The translations under genes and the position numbers were made by a program. The notes below the pieces were generated by a model, which had not been told where the DNA came from, did no database searches, and worked only from the letters and a program-made list of their open reading frames with translations. Shown piece by piece: positions 1 to 12,129 of a DNA stretch of 64,000 nt. Position 1 is the stretch's first letter. The number at the start of each line of letters is the position of its first letter. This stretch comes from Meriones unguiculatus (taxonomy: Eukaryota; Chordata; Mammalia; Rodentia; Muridae): contig NC_083367.1 of the NCBI RefSeq assembly GCF_030254825.1, positions 29,957,001 to 30,021,000 of the forward strand. Direction: 5' to 3'.

Positions 1-76
1 CAAACAATTTCCCTTATCATTTGTTTGCAAAAATAAATTTACTATGACTTGTGACTTGTACATCTTACACCTTTAC

Positions 77-1096
77 TATCAGAGATATATGATTTAGAGG
101 TATATGACACGAGGTGTTATGTCACACAACAGGACATCTTTTTGGAATTGGTTCTCTTCATTCTTACTTGGATTCTCAGGACTGAAGTAAGAATGTCAGG
201 CTTGCATGACAAGCCCTTTACATGCTGAGTCATCTGGCTGACCTTCTTCATTTCTTTTGAAGGGCAAAGAATGTCCCCTGGAGTTTACAAGCTTAGATGT
301 CCTATAGCTTTAACATGGAGTGCAGATATACATTCAAGTAAAACATACTCATAAAAACTAAGCTCTCAACAGACTCGTAAGTCATAATAATAAAATACAC
401 CCCCCCCAAATGTCACGTAGACATCCTTTATTTGTTACTGACTTTGGTAAATGCCTCATACTCTCTACTACCCTTGTCTAATGCCTCATAATTGCTTCAT
501 TATTCTGGCTTCAAAGTAAGACTTTTCCATTCTAGTAGTGTCCTCTGTTTTTCTCTTTGTGTTCCTCTCTGTCTCTCTCTTTCTTTGTCTCTGTCTGCCT
601 CTCTCTCTCAATAAAACAATACTATACAATTTTAATCCAAAAAAATGACAACATTAACACTGATGTATAATTGGTTGTTCTTTTCTCAGGATGCTAAGGG
701 TGAAATTTACACTATGGAAATACATAATAAATTATGAATGGTTTTTAAAAGCTATCAAGAAAAAATGCTATAGAGCACAAATATGTTTTACTAGAATTTA
801 TTCTGGGTTTCTACTGAAAATAGGAAGAACCACAAGTGCCTCCCAGAAGATTTTAGCTTTGTTCTGTATAACATAGAAGAAAGAATTACTCCAGAGAAGA
901 AACATCTCAATCACACACACACACACGCACACACACAACCAGTGAGGCAGGATGATATTCTTTGTGAAATAACGATTAAGATTCTCCATTTCGTAATTTG
1001 AGTTATTTATTTTATGTTATTGAGTAGACAGACTTATTTACATACCTTCAGTGGAAGTTATTTATTATCAGAGATATATGATTTAGAGGTATATGA
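77..1096. repeat. 31-bp exact direct repeat bracketing 958 bp
   Basis: Positions 77-107 and 1066-1096 are identical over 31 nt (starting tatcagagatatat and ending tatatga). The right copy continues into L1-like sequence. The segment between lacks a terminal poly(A) and holds a CT-rich tract (about 541-610) and a CA microsatellite. The repeat may be an unusually long target-site duplication or a local duplication. Confidence 0.6.
108..1065. other. Unassigned AT-rich segment with CT and CA tracts
   Basis: No gene is recognised. There is a pyrimidine-rich CT tract at about 541-610 and an (AC)n run at about 911-939. Short open frames at 691-876 and 798-989 have no recognisable product. Confidence 0.4.
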
Positions 1097-1560
1097 TCTC
1101 AAAATATTTTTCCAATTTTGTGTATCACCTTTGCATTCTTTGGCAGTGTCTTTGTTAACGCAAATGTCTTGATTTTAATGATGTCCAATTCACCTATTTT
1201 CTCTCCTTAATTTTTCCAAATCAAAGAAAATCCTCATCTAGTCAAAAGTAAAAAAAAAAAAGGTTATGTTTTATCTCAAGAGTTTAAAAGTTTTAGTTAT
1301 TTTAGTTATTACATTTTGACCCAAGATTTGAGTTACATTGCCATAGCTTCATTTTTCTATATTTTCATTTTTCTTGTTCAGTCTTGTTTTGGCTATCCTG
1401 AATCCCTGAAATTTTTATGAATTTAGAAACAACCTCCCAAAAGAGCAAATAAGAAAGTTTTGATTTGTGTATTATCTTGAACCTAAGAAAAATTATGAGT
1501 AATATTACATTCTTGACAGAATTATCATGATTTCTGTTTCATGAACATGGGATTTCTTTT
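1066..1560 (-). repeat. Ancient L1 (L1M-type) ORF2 fragment
   Basis: The + strand reads like the complement of ancient L1 ORF2, including 'tcttgttttggctatcctg' and the 'catgaacatgggatttc' motif typical of mammalian L1. It is heavily diverged with no reading frame. Confidence 0.55.
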
Positions 1561-2266
1561 TTTTTTTTTCAGGTTTTTCGTGATAGGTGGTCTGAGCTGT
1601 GAACTCAGCTGGATTCAGTGATGCCTTGTACTAGTGACATATACCAGTGTGTATGTGAAATTCTGTCCACAGAGGACTGGCATGCAGATTGTGGCTGGGA
1701 GAAATCATTGTCCTGGATACTGGCAGTACTCTCAAATGAAGAAACTGTCTGGAAGAAGGGAGGAGGGAGAAAGTTGGGAAATGAGTCACTAGGTCTGCTT
1801 GTGTCCTCAGTTCCTGTGACTATTGCTGATGCTTGTTTACATCAGAACTGGTTTCTTGACCTTTCATCACAGATCCAGCACTGCTCAAACTTCTAGCACC
1901 AACTTGATGTAGCTAGAGCATGGTGATTCCCCAGATCGGGAGCCAGGTTTTCTGCCTCTCGAGCCGGCAGACAGCCATTGTTGGATTGTCTAGCCCCTCT
2001 AGGAACGTAGTCCAAAAATACACTTTCTATTTGATCTGACCATCTAGAAAACCAAGCCTTACACACCTTCAATTCCTTAGATGTTTTAGAGATTTTTAGA
2101 ATGTAACTTTTGTGCTTCTTTTATTCTTAAAGATTGTACTCTTTTACATTCCAAAAGTTTATTTTTCCTCTTTCACGCATTATAATTCATTATATCCTTT
2201 TTTGTGTGTGTCCATGAACTACTTGTATCTCTCCTTATATATGAAGGTCTCCAGTTGGCTTTCACA
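1561..2266. other. Unassigned segment beginning with a poly(T) run
   Basis: A T run of about 13-15 nt (roughly 1557-1570) is followed by about 480 bp of more GC-balanced sequence, then AT-rich DNA. The run could be the poly(A) tail of a minus-strand retroelement or processed transcript, but I do not recognise the body. The open frame at 1618-1896 resembles no family I know. Confidence 0.3.
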
Positions 2267-2282
2267 AAAACTCTTTAATTTT

Positions 2283-2504
2283 TTTTTGTTACTATACTTT
2301 TTATTGTAAACTTTGACAAATGCACATAGTAAATAATTTGTATGCTTGTAATTCTTACAACATAGATATGAAATTTCTTGCAAGACTAAAATCATGAATG
2401 CCAGAGGTCAGGGTTCATAGTGGTTATGCTCCTCAAGCCGTGGCATAAGGTAATACTATTACACATTTGCCTTTCTGTTGCAAGTATTTATTATTGTTGT
2501 GATT
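2283..2504 (-). mobile_element. 3'-transduced flank of the L1
   Basis: This unique-looking sequence lies between the L1's internal A tract and the insertion's terminal A tract. On the minus strand AATAAA (2305-2300) is 12 nt before the A tract (2287-2279). Read-through past the weak L1 signal to a downstream genomic signal gives exactly this structure. The source locus is not in the window. Confidence 0.8.
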
Positions 2505-3233
2505 CTTTTTTTTAAATTTTTCATCAATTACACTTTATTCATTCTGCATCCCCCCATAAGCCCCTCCCTCCTCCCCCCAAATCTCACCCTCTCTCCTCCC
2601 TCTGCATGCATGCCACTCCCCAAGTCCACTGATAGGGGAGGTTCTCCTCTCCTTTCTGATCTTAGTCTATCAGTTCACATCAAAAGTGGCTGCATTGTCC
2701 TCTACTATGGCCTGGTAAGGCTGCTCCCCCCCAGGGGGAGGTGATCAAAGAGCAGGCCAATCAGATTATGTCAGAGGCAGTCCCTCTTCACATTACTATG
2801 TAACCCAATTGGACTCTGAACTGCCCTGGGCTACATCTGTACAGGGGTTCTGGGTTATCTCTATGAATAGTCCTTGGTTGGAGTATGAGTCTCTGGGAAG
2901 TTCCCTGTGTTCAAATTTTCTTGTTCTGTTGCTCTCCTTGTGGAGACCCTGTCCTCTCCAGCTCTTACTATTTCCCAGTTCTTAAATAAAATTCCATTCA
3001 CTCTGCCCAACAGTTGCCCATCAGGCTCAGCATCTGCTTTGATAGTCTGTAGGGCAGAGGCTTTCAGAGGCCCTCTGTGGTAGGTTCCTAGGTTGTTTCC
3101 TGTTTTCTTCTTCTTCTGATGTCCATCCTCTTTGCCTTTCCAGATGGGGATTGGACATTTTAGTTAGGGTCCTCTCTCTTGCTTAGTTTCTTTAGATGCA
3201 CAGGTTTTAGTGGGTTTGTCCCATGTTGTATGC

Positions 3234-3791
3234 CTATATGAGTGAGTATATACCATGTGTGTCTTTTTGCTTCTGGGACAACTCACTCAGGATGATCCTT
3301 TCCAGATCCCACCATTTACCTGCAAATTTCATGATTTCCTTATTTTTCATTGCTGAGTAATATTCCATTGTGTAGATGTACCACAATTTCTGCATCCATT
3401 CTTCAGTTGAGGGGCATCTGGGTTGTTTCCAGCTTCTGGCTATTACAAATAAAGCTGCTACAAACATGGTTGAGCAAATGTCCTTTTTGTGTACTTGAGC
3501 CTCTTTTGGATATATGCCCAGTAGTGGTATGGCTGGATCTTGAGGAAGCGCTATTCCTAGTTGTCTGAGAAAGCACCAGATTGATTTCCAGAGTGGTTGT
3601 ACAAGTTTACATTCCCACCAGCAGTGGAGAAGGGTTCCCCTTTCTCCACAACCTCTCCAGCATGTGTTGTCACTTGAGTTTTTCATCTTGGCCATTCTCA
3701 TGGGTGTAAGGTGAAATCTCAGGGTTGTTTTGATTTGCATTTCCCTAATGGCTAGTGAGGTTGAGCATTTCTTTAAGTGCTTCTCTGCCAT
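3234..3791 (-). pseudogene. L1 ORF2p C-terminal fragment (185 codons, open)
   Basis: This is the C-terminal part of L1 ORF2p, the endonuclease/reverse transcriptase. It has the conserved HLKKCSTSLAIREMQIK start, a cysteine-rich segment (CWRGCGERGTLLHCWWEC) and the YIYTMEYYSA motif. The frame is unbroken over 185 codons, which implies a fairly recent insertion. The endonuclease and RT domains were lost by 5' truncation, so it cannot act alone. The KFAGKWWDLE ending differs from the mouse and rat versions I remember. Confidence 0.85.
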
Positions 3792-3979
3792 TCGGTATTC
3801 CTCTACAGAGAATTCTCTGTTTAGCTCTGTTCCCCATTTTTTAAGTGGATTACTTGGTTTGCTGCTTTTCAGCTTCTTTAGTTCTTTATATATACTGGAT
3901 ATGAGTCCTCTGTCAGATAAAGGGTTGGTGAAGATTCTTTCCCAATCTGTAGGCAGTCGCTTTAAAACTCTTTAATTTT

Positions 3980-4830
3980 AAAAAATAAAAAAAAACTGTT
4001 TTTGCTTGGAGGATATAACCCCAAACAATGAGGAAATGTCTAACAAGGAAATGTTCATACTATTTTCTGAGGCTTTATATTTTTACTTTACATTTGAATT
4101 TTTGTTTTTGTATTTATAGAAATTTCTATTTTATTATAATTACATCATTTCCCGATAAGACAATAGGTTGTTCTCTGCAAACCGACAGCAGGATCCGTTG
4201 CCAAAGACAATACCCACACAAATCTTTGAACATGGATAAGTCCAGCTGGTGCCTACCGGGGCCTTCACCCCTATATTCTGGTGTCTTTGGTGTAAGAAGG
4301 TACTAAACATGCTACCAGGAAATGTAAACACAAAAGCTTTGACCTATAACCAGTCTACTTGAAGATGTGCGAGGGTAATGGTGGCACAGAGCTTGTAGAA
4401 GTAGCCAACCAAGGCTGAAAAGGCCCACTCCTCTCACTGCATGGAGACAGGTAGGTTTAACTATTACTATGTAGAGCTAATGATTGCAGAAAAATAGAAA
4501 GAGTGGGAATTTACTTGGACACTTTCCATGCAGTGGTATCTAGTGATCTTTTCTCAAAACAGATCACCTGCAGCCACATCAGTCCAGAGTCATAGCTACT
4601 TAAACTTCAGGTAATAAGTTGTGGAATGATAACCCACAGCAGTGACGCTGAAAAGGGCTTCTAGTGGGAGGGGTGTTTACTGAATAAATATTCTGGTCAC
4701 CAGAGAAAAAAAATTAAAAATAGAAATTATAATATAATTACCTCATTTTCCTTCCCTTTAACCAACATTTTCCATGGAACTACATACTCTCCCTCAAATT
4801 CATGGCCTCCTTTCTTTATTCGTATGAATA
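3980..4830. other. No gene; possible old rodent repeat
   Basis: The region is AT-rich apart from about 4170-4480, which has a repeat-like feel and resembles 6110-6360 in style. I cannot assign a family. The short open frames on both strands look non-coding. Confidence 0.3.
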
Positions 4831-4831
4831 C

Positions 4832-4834
4832 TAG

Positions 4835-4865
<31 letters not shown>

Positions 4866-4877
4866 GATAGATAGATA
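4832..4877. repeat. (TAGA)n microsatellite
   Basis: About 11 TAGA units with one interrupting unit (taaa), followed by an AT-rich stretch with 'atatata' runs to about 4965. Confidence 0.95.
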
Positions 4878-4964
4878 ATAGAAATTACATATATATAACA
4901 TATAAAGAGAATATGTATTGTTTATATATATTTATAAATGTGTAAATACAACTAAATATATAAA

Positions 4965-6984
4965 TAAGTTTGTTCAGTCTACATAATGTTACCAGGCCTG
5001 GCCACTTCGTATTGGATAAACAAATGGGAGTTTTCCCCTGGGAATGACTATTTCTCTCACTCTCAGCATTCCTTACAATTATTTGTCTAGGATTGGGAAC
5101 TCATGAGCTTCCTCCACTTTCATGTGAGCTTGTCTTTTGGTGTCATCATTGTTCAGGTCTTATTTAGGCAGCTGACAAAATTTCATAGGTTGTAGCTCTC
5201 TGAAATTTCTAGGAAATACAATCTCATAGAAAACTTTTCTCCTCTGGTTTTTATGCTCTTTCCACCCTGTCTTTCACAGTGGTTGCCAAGTCTCAAGTGT
5301 AGGAGTTGTATCATAGGTAAACAGTCGGGACTGGGCACTGCACAATTTATTCTTCTCTGCATTTTCATTAGTGTGGTTTTCTGTAATTGTCTCTGATTGT
5401 ACAAAGAGTATTTGATGGGAGTGAAGGCAACACATACTTGTGGATATAAGAGTACATATTCAGAATGTAATTGACAATTATGGTGGTTTACAAAACAGGT
5501 GGTTATGGGTTCTTCGCTAGCTCTTAGTTGTTGGCTTCAGATATGAACAAATAAACTAGAGTAACTGATTTGGAAAGGAAATGTAAACCCTTGTGGAAGT
5601 TAGGGGAGAGGAGAGAGAGAGAGAATAGTAGAATAGTGACTTGAAAGGAAAATTGGGGAAACTGAAGACAGGGTTAACTAGAAAGGCATGAGGAAGAAAA
5701 ATACAGAAGATGGAGGAAGGAGGTAAAATAACTGTAAAGATCTTAAAAAGTTATAAACAAATGGGAGTTTTGTATAAGGAATCACATTATTATCTATTGA
5801 TTTAAATTATGCAATATGTATTATTTATATACAAATTATATCACATTCAATATAGTATATATCATATGATATAAATATACATATATATATTCTACATGAA
5901 ATTTTCTCATCTAGGCTGATTATGCTCCCTCAAAGTGCCATAGACCATCTAACAAAAACTTTAATGCCAGGCATGAGAATCTCCTTTATCGGCATTAATA
6001 AGAGTTTCCCAAAAAACTCCCAAAACATCATAAGCTATTAATGCTGCCCTTGGTTTTCTTCAAAGATGAATGGCAAATCTCTATTGCTGAAGGTACCAGG
6101 CACTTCCAACAGCACCCTGAGGACCTGAGATAGTTATAACCTGAAAGCTCCTTCTATGAGAACTAGTGTTCATGGCACCCTAAGGCACCATGCAAGCAAG
6201 CTTCCAAAAAAGGGAAACGACCAGTAATCTAACCCAGTTATGATATCCATGAACCACAACAATGATTGCATGACACTATAATCCTAACAGTGCAATACTG
6301 ACACACATGCCTTGCCAGTAAACAACTCTCTAGTTAGACTTAAAGTCTACTCAAAATGAAGAGAAAATACTATGTATTTTCTTTGAACTGATTAATTACA
6401 AAATATGTAGAGGTATCTTCAGATAGCTAAGAGTTGGACATAGAACCTTTGCTTTGTACTCTACCAAAGGAGAAAAAAATAAAAACAATTACACAAAAAC
6501 TCCAGTGAAAGATCTTAAACAAATTTGAAGCTAAGCTTAAATCACCTGCCCATAACTGTGCCCCCATATATACTCCTTGAAAAATTTTGGCCTTCTAGGG
6601 ATAAAATAACCAATGAGATTTTCAAATTCCAACATGCTTGATATGCAAATATTAGCCTCTTATTGGTATAAGTAGATATTCTTTTTAGTTTTGTAAAGAG
6701 TGAATGGAGCCTCAAAGAGACTATACTATAGAAGAAGGGCTTGGGAGATAAGATTATAAAACACCATAGAGAAAATGCTAGAGAAACTACAACCTTGGAA
6801 GCATCAGAAATTGTTAGAGCTCTCTTCATAGAATAAACTAAAACAACAACCCCCCCTGGTTAAAAAAAATGGCTACAGGAGAAATAGATTTTAGGTGGGA
6901 AAAAAAAGATGTTACGTTAGATATGAAGGTCAAACTATGATTGCAAAACTGTTAACAAATGAAAGAGAAATTATATATGTCTTT
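4965..6984. other. Gene-free AT-rich stretch
   Basis: No coding potential is recognised. There is a (GA)n patch near 5609-5625 and TA-rich tracts near 5816-5892. A possible unassigned old rodent repeat lies at about 5930-6370. Confidence 0.4.
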
Positions 6985-7205
6985 GGGCTTAGGGCTGTGG
7001 TGGTTCAGATCTCTACTTGGGATGCTGAGTCTGAAGACAAGAATGGAGTTTGCCAGAGTCACAGACTAAGTTGAAGGCCAGCCCTAGGAACTTGGTGAGA
7101 CACTGTCCCAAAACAAAGGGGCAAATTGAGGCTGGATATGTATATTTCAGTAGTAGAATACTGGACCAGCATGTGCAAGGCCTAAGTTTCAGTCACACCA
7201 CAAGA
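6985..7205 (+). repeat. B4 SINE (B1-ID dimer)
   Basis: The left half resembles degenerate B1 ('ggctgtggtggttcagatct' through 'gaacttggtgagacactgtcccaaaacaaa'). The right half resembles ID ('gctggatatgtatatttcagtagtagaatac' through 'gcatgtgcaaggccta'). This order defines B4. Confidence 0.7.
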
Positions 7206-8462
7206 GAAAGAAGACAGTAGACATCAGCTGTCATCCTGAGTGGCTCAGGTAGGAATGCTAAGCTCAGTCGAGAACCTGGGACTTTGCTATATATCATAAG
7301 TTTCTCTGATTTATGCACATTATATTCAGGCTACATTCAAACAGTGGTTGCCTTTCTTTAAGTGATCTGGATTTTGTTATTAGAGTTGCTATTAGTATCT
7401 AGAAACACAGAAATTCTACATACAAATAAAAGTCTCTGTTAATAATAATTTACTTCTCAAATTCTGTAGACCATACACATATAGAGCATAATCCTTTTTG
7501 GAAAGTTGGGAAGGATAAATTTTATGTTTGTCAAGAACCCATAAGATTTTCATGCAGTAATTCCTCATGTGTTCAATATGCTTTGTTACAGAGTAACTCA
7601 AGGAAGGAGAATCCCTCAAAAGTATTAGATTTTTGCAGATTCAGCAAGCTTTAAATTTAGAATCAGAAGCAAGACCAAGAAATGAATACTTAACTATGGA
7701 ACTTGGAGCTGAACACATCTTTAGAGTCAAACATCAAAACATTCTTATCTAGAGCATGACTTCGTAACATTACTACTGCTTTTAACCCCCCCAAAAAAAA
7801 GAAAAATTACCTGTAATTCCTAAATGCCAGTTAAATAAATGATAATTGAGGTTATATAATTATCTGAAGCAAAAATATGCAAGCTAGGCCACCACATCAT
7901 TGTTGGGCTATTGATAATTTTAATATCCACCAACATTTACTATGATTGTTATTAGACAGTCAATAATTTCTGTCATTATTTTTATCATGTTCAGACAAAT
8001 TCTACTAATTGATTAAATTAAAACCAAAAGTATTACAAGACCAATAAATAGACAAACAAATATGCAAACTTCACACAGTAAAAAGGAATTCTAAGAGAGA
8101 ATACATACTGGTGAATGCTTATGTAAAGAAAATAGAAAGATCTCAAGATTCCCGTCTACCCTAAGTAACTAGCAAAAGAACAAGCCATGCCCCGAAACAT
8201 CAGACTTCCAAGAAGGTGATGATAATGCCAAAAGAAAATTGAAACAACTTGAAAACATCAGTGGAATGAAATTTCTAAAACATTAACTGCAACTATAAAA
8301 AGTTAAGATTTAAATCAATCCAGTAATGATGGTTGAGAATTATATGCCCTAAGACTGAGACTAAAACAGAAAACTACAGAACAAACCCAAGCACTATTCA
8401 TGCCCACCCCACCTACCATACAAGCATAAATAACAAGCAGAAGCATCTTGAAATGGTAGAGA
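7206..8462. other. No gene or recognised repeat
   Basis: AT-rich sequence with short open frames only (7416-7619, 8333-8539), none resembling known proteins. There is a C6A8 homopolymer junction near 7788-7800. Confidence 0.4.
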
Positions 8463-8600
8463 AGCTGGCATGGTTGTGCATACCTTTATTCTTGAGACTC
8501 AGTATGAAGAAGAGGTATGCTGATTTCTGTGACTTCTAAGCCCTCCACAGTATGTCACAGATTTGCCAGGGCTACATAGTGAGGCAATGTAACAAAAACA
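8463..8600 (+). repeat. Diverged B1 SINE
   Basis: The 7SL-derived pattern is recognisable: 'gctggcatggttgtgcatacctttattcttgagactcag' and 'gccagggctacatagtgaggcaatgt' match B1 landmarks with many substitutions. Confidence 0.65.
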
Positions 8601-8689
8601 GAAAAGCATCTTTAAAAAAGATAATAGTGAAATGCCATCTCTAAAGTGGAGGACAAACAAAGCACCTAAAGCAAAAGCTGACACTGATA

Positions 8690-10190
8690 AAAGCACTTGT
8701 TAATCCAGCTCTGACTCTAAAATCACAACAGAGATGGAAGGACTAAATGGTTCCCTCCCACTCTGTTTTCAAGCATAAATATATTGTCTTCCAATCTCTC
8801 CTCTACAAGATGTCTGGCTATCAGACAAAACTCTGGGGACAGAAAAGAAGCAAGTGAAAAACAATGCCATGTAAAGAGACAAAGCAATCAACAAAACCAG
8901 ACTCAGATGTGATCCAGATGTCTGGAACCACAAGACAGGAAATTTAAAATAACTGTAAATAATATTATTTTAAAAGTTAGAGGAAAAGTTGGACAATATG
9001 TATCATCTGATCAAGGATATCAGCAGAGGAATAAAAACTATTAGAGGCAAATGACAATATTTGAAATGAGCAGCATGAAATGAAAAAGGAAGAATGTCTT
9101 CAATAGGCTTATCATAGACCTGACATAGTTGAGGAAAGAATTGTGAAAGTTAGGGGAAGGAAAATAGACATTACCCAAAGTGAAACAAGGAGAAAAATAA
9201 AGACTAGAAAACAACAGAACAGGCAAGAGTGGTAGGATAATACAGAACAGTCCTTGTGTGTGAATTAAGAATCACAGAAAAGGGAAAGGGGGATGTTTGT
9301 AAAGATAATGCCTGGGATATGGCCAAAGTTCATTCCAGATGTCAAACTACAGATCTGCCTCTGAGAATACCAAGATAAAATACCAAACATAAGAAAATAA
9401 AAATAACTGTTACCTCACCAGGCTAACAACAAGAAGCAGATGAACATCTGATGGATATAAAAAAAAAATGAAATCTGCACACATACAATTTTAAAAAGAC
9501 AAACTCTCTAAATTAACAAAAGGGCAGACAACTTGAAGAGAGACATGACAGGACAAGATGAATAGCTAACCAGGACTGTATGAAGAGCTCAGTGTCACTA
9601 ACCACAAAGAAACCCAACATGCGATCATGATGTGCTGTTGTGATGACTAAGGCTGCTGCTGTGCAGGGGACCATGTAGAATCCTCACATCTTGCTTAGCA
9701 GAGTGCAGAACTACTTGACCACTTTGGAAAATAATTGCACATCGTCAACTGGAGTTAAACCTGTATATGCTCCATGACCCAGCATTGCATCCTACAAAAG
9801 ACGCCCTCAAAAATGTTCAGATTTATTAATAGCCCAAATATCTAACACTTAAATAAAAATTATGTAGCACAGTCCTAAATAGCAATAAAAAGAATTATGG
9901 AAGGAAATACAGAGAATATTTTGAATCAAAGATCCTAGATAAAATAATAATGATTACTTCATTATATTTACATGAGCTTTAAAAATTAATATATGGTAAT
10001 AGAAATCAGAAAAGATTCAGGACTACTGATGAGAAAAGAACACAAATAGACTTTTGGAGTAACTGAAATATTAATCGGGTTAAAAACAATGCTTATATAT
10101 CTCAAAGTCAATTCAACTCTACATTAATATTTGTTACTTTATTTAATTTTTAATAATAATTTATTAGTGTGGCTGTATGTAAATGAAATA
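8690..10190 (+). repeat. Ancient L1M remnant (ORF1 piece, then 3' piece)
   Basis: Positions 8860-9540 match ancient mammalian L1 ORF1 ('aaagagacaaagcaatcaac' and 'aggaaatttaaaataactgt', later 'gaggaaagaa'). Positions 9690-10000 resemble the ORF2 C-terminus and 3' end ('gaccactttggaaaataatt', 'ccatgacccagcattgc'). Most of ORF2 is missing between them, so there is a large internal deletion. No frame survives. Confidence 0.65.
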
Positions 10191-11038
10191 CCAGTGCTTT
10201 TGACACTAAAAATCAAGAATCCAAGATGGCAGCTCTGAGAGGACACTGTGTCTGATGAGCAGGACAGCAGTGACTGCACAGTGAACAACAGACCAAACTC
10301 TGGGCCCTAAAATACCAGCAATTGTGTTTCCCAGGCTCCAGGCTCTAGCCTCCTGCCACACACATGAGTGCTGTGCTCACCTGCCACTGATTACTCCTTG
10401 GGTACTGGGACACAGAGCTCTAGCCTCAGAACTGCAAAAGCCTGGGATCCATGGGATCAGCCCCAGACACTGAGCCAAGGTGCAACCTGTCTCCCTAACC
10501 AAACTTCAGGGCTCCCAGGTTCTTCAAGAAGTCTGTACCCAGTAAACACACTGTAAGAGCAGCAGCAGAGGCAGCAGCAGCAGCAACAGCAGCAGCTCAC
10601 CAAATTCAGAGCAAGAAACCCAGCAGCAGGGTAGCTGTCTCCACGGCTTCTCCTGGTGAGAGGAGAGCCCCCCTGACTACCAACAGTTACCACATAGTTT
10701 CATACCCTGAGATGAGCTGTGGCAATTCCTGAGAAGCACCAGCCATTTGGTGATCTTACCCAAAAAGCTGAGAAAGCCTCCTTCAGGAATAACCATTTTC
10801 CTGCCAAGGGGATTCTCTCCATCCCAGGATTCTAGGAGGCACCAGAAACTAATAGCAACACCTGAGATAGCCATAGAGGCCAGTGTGAAAGCACAACCAA
10901 CAGAAGCCAAAGCAATATGGCATTTCCAGAACCCAGTTATACAAGGGCAAGCAGCCTTGTATACCCTATAAGTGAAATTCAAGAAGATGACCTTACATCT
11001 GTGCTTACAAGAGGATAATTAAGGAAACAAATAAAATG

Positions 11039-11173
11039 CATAAAGAAATACGGGAAGACAAAGACAAACAGATTATGGCCATCCATAAAGAAATGGAGGA
11101 AGATAAAGTCAAACAGAGTATGGTCATCCATAAAGAAATACAGGAAGATGCAGCCAAACAGTTTGCGGCCTAA
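11039..11173 (+). repeat. Three 45-bp tandem repeats in L1 ORF1
   Basis: Units start at 11039, 11084 and 11129 with 'cataaagaaat', an exact 45-nt (15-codon) period with substitutions. The decoded units are HKEIREDKDKQIMAI-like. They fall in the ORF1 coiled-coil region, where rodent L1s show length variation. Confidence 0.85.
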
Positions 11174-11353
11174 AAAGAGGAAATAATTAAATCACTGAAA
11201 GAAAATAAAAGAAAAAAAGAGAATGTTCAAACAAACAGATGATGGAATTGAAGGAAAATAGGAAAATACAGTCAGACAGGTGAAGGAAATCAACAAAACA
11301 GTTCAAGATTTGAAGATGAAATTGGATAAATTAAAGAAAACACAGAAGAAATC

Positions 11354-12085
11354 ATGGAGAGGAAGAACTTAAAGAAGGAAACCCGAACTACAGAGGTAAG
11401 CATTACCAACATACTACCAGAGATGGGAGAAATAATCTCAGGTGTTAAAGACATAATGGAACAAATCGATTTATCCATCAAAGAAAATGATAAATCTAAA
11501 AAATTCCTGACACAGATCATCCAAGAAATCCAAGACAACATGAAAAGACAAAATTTAAGAAAAATAGGAATAGAGGAAAAAGAAGATTCCCATCTCCAGG
11601 GCCCAGAAAATATTTTCAACAAAATCATAGAAGAAAATTTCCCCAACTTAAAGGAGAGGCCTATAAACATACAAGAGGCCTACAGAATACCTAATAAATT
11701 AGACTGGAAAAGAAAATCCTCCTGCAACATAATAATTCAAACAATAAGAGTACAGAACAAAGAAAAAATACTAAAAGCTGCAAGGGAAAAAGGCTAAGTA
11801 ACATATAATGGCAAACCCATTAGAATCACACCTGACTTTTCAACAGAGACTATGAAAGCTACAAGGGCCTGGACAGTTATCATGCAGACCCTAAGAGAAC
11901 CCAGATGTCAGCCCAGGGTACTATACCCATCAAAATTCTCAGTCATCATAGATGGAGAAAACAAAATATTCAATGACAAAAACAAATTTAAATACCTACC
12001 CACAAATCCAGTTTTACAGAAGATACTAGAAGGAAAAATACAACCCAGGAAAGCTAACTACATTCAGGAAAATATAGGATATAAG
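11354..12085 (+). pseudogene. L1 ORF1p (RNA-binding chaperone) remnant
   Basis: ORF1p is the L1 trimeric RNA-binding protein. The open segment 11354-11797 covers the late coiled coil and RRM region (MEQIDLSIKEND..., QIIQEIQDNMKRQNLRKIGIEE, NIFNKIIEENFPNLK). A stop at 11795-11797 interrupts the usual continuation. The C-terminal domain follows in 11852-12088 (ATRAWTVIMQTLREPRCQPRVLYPSKFS, YLPTNPVLQKILEGK). The frame is therefore split in two, and the protein is not functional. Confidence 0.8.
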
Positions 12086-12129
12086 TAACCTCATTACAGC
12101 AAAACTAAAAGTAGCCACACACACAAACA

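Larger units (their letters stand above)
2267..3979 (-). mobile_element. 5'-truncated L1 insertion with 3' transduction, TSD-bounded
   Basis: Perfect 16-bp TSDs (aaaactctttaatttt) lie at 2267-2282 and 3964-3979. On the minus strand the insert holds truncated L1 ORF2 and 3' UTR (3963 to about 2505), an internal A-rich tail (about 2513-2505), about 215 bp of non-L1 DNA, an AATAAA signal, and a terminal A tract next to the TSD. The minus-strand junction TTTTT/AAAATT matches the L1 endonuclease consensus. Confidence 0.88.

Noticed and set aside
1618..1896. 92-codon open frame
   Set aside because: No recognisable domain, no splice or promoter context, and the neighbouring DNA is repeat debris.
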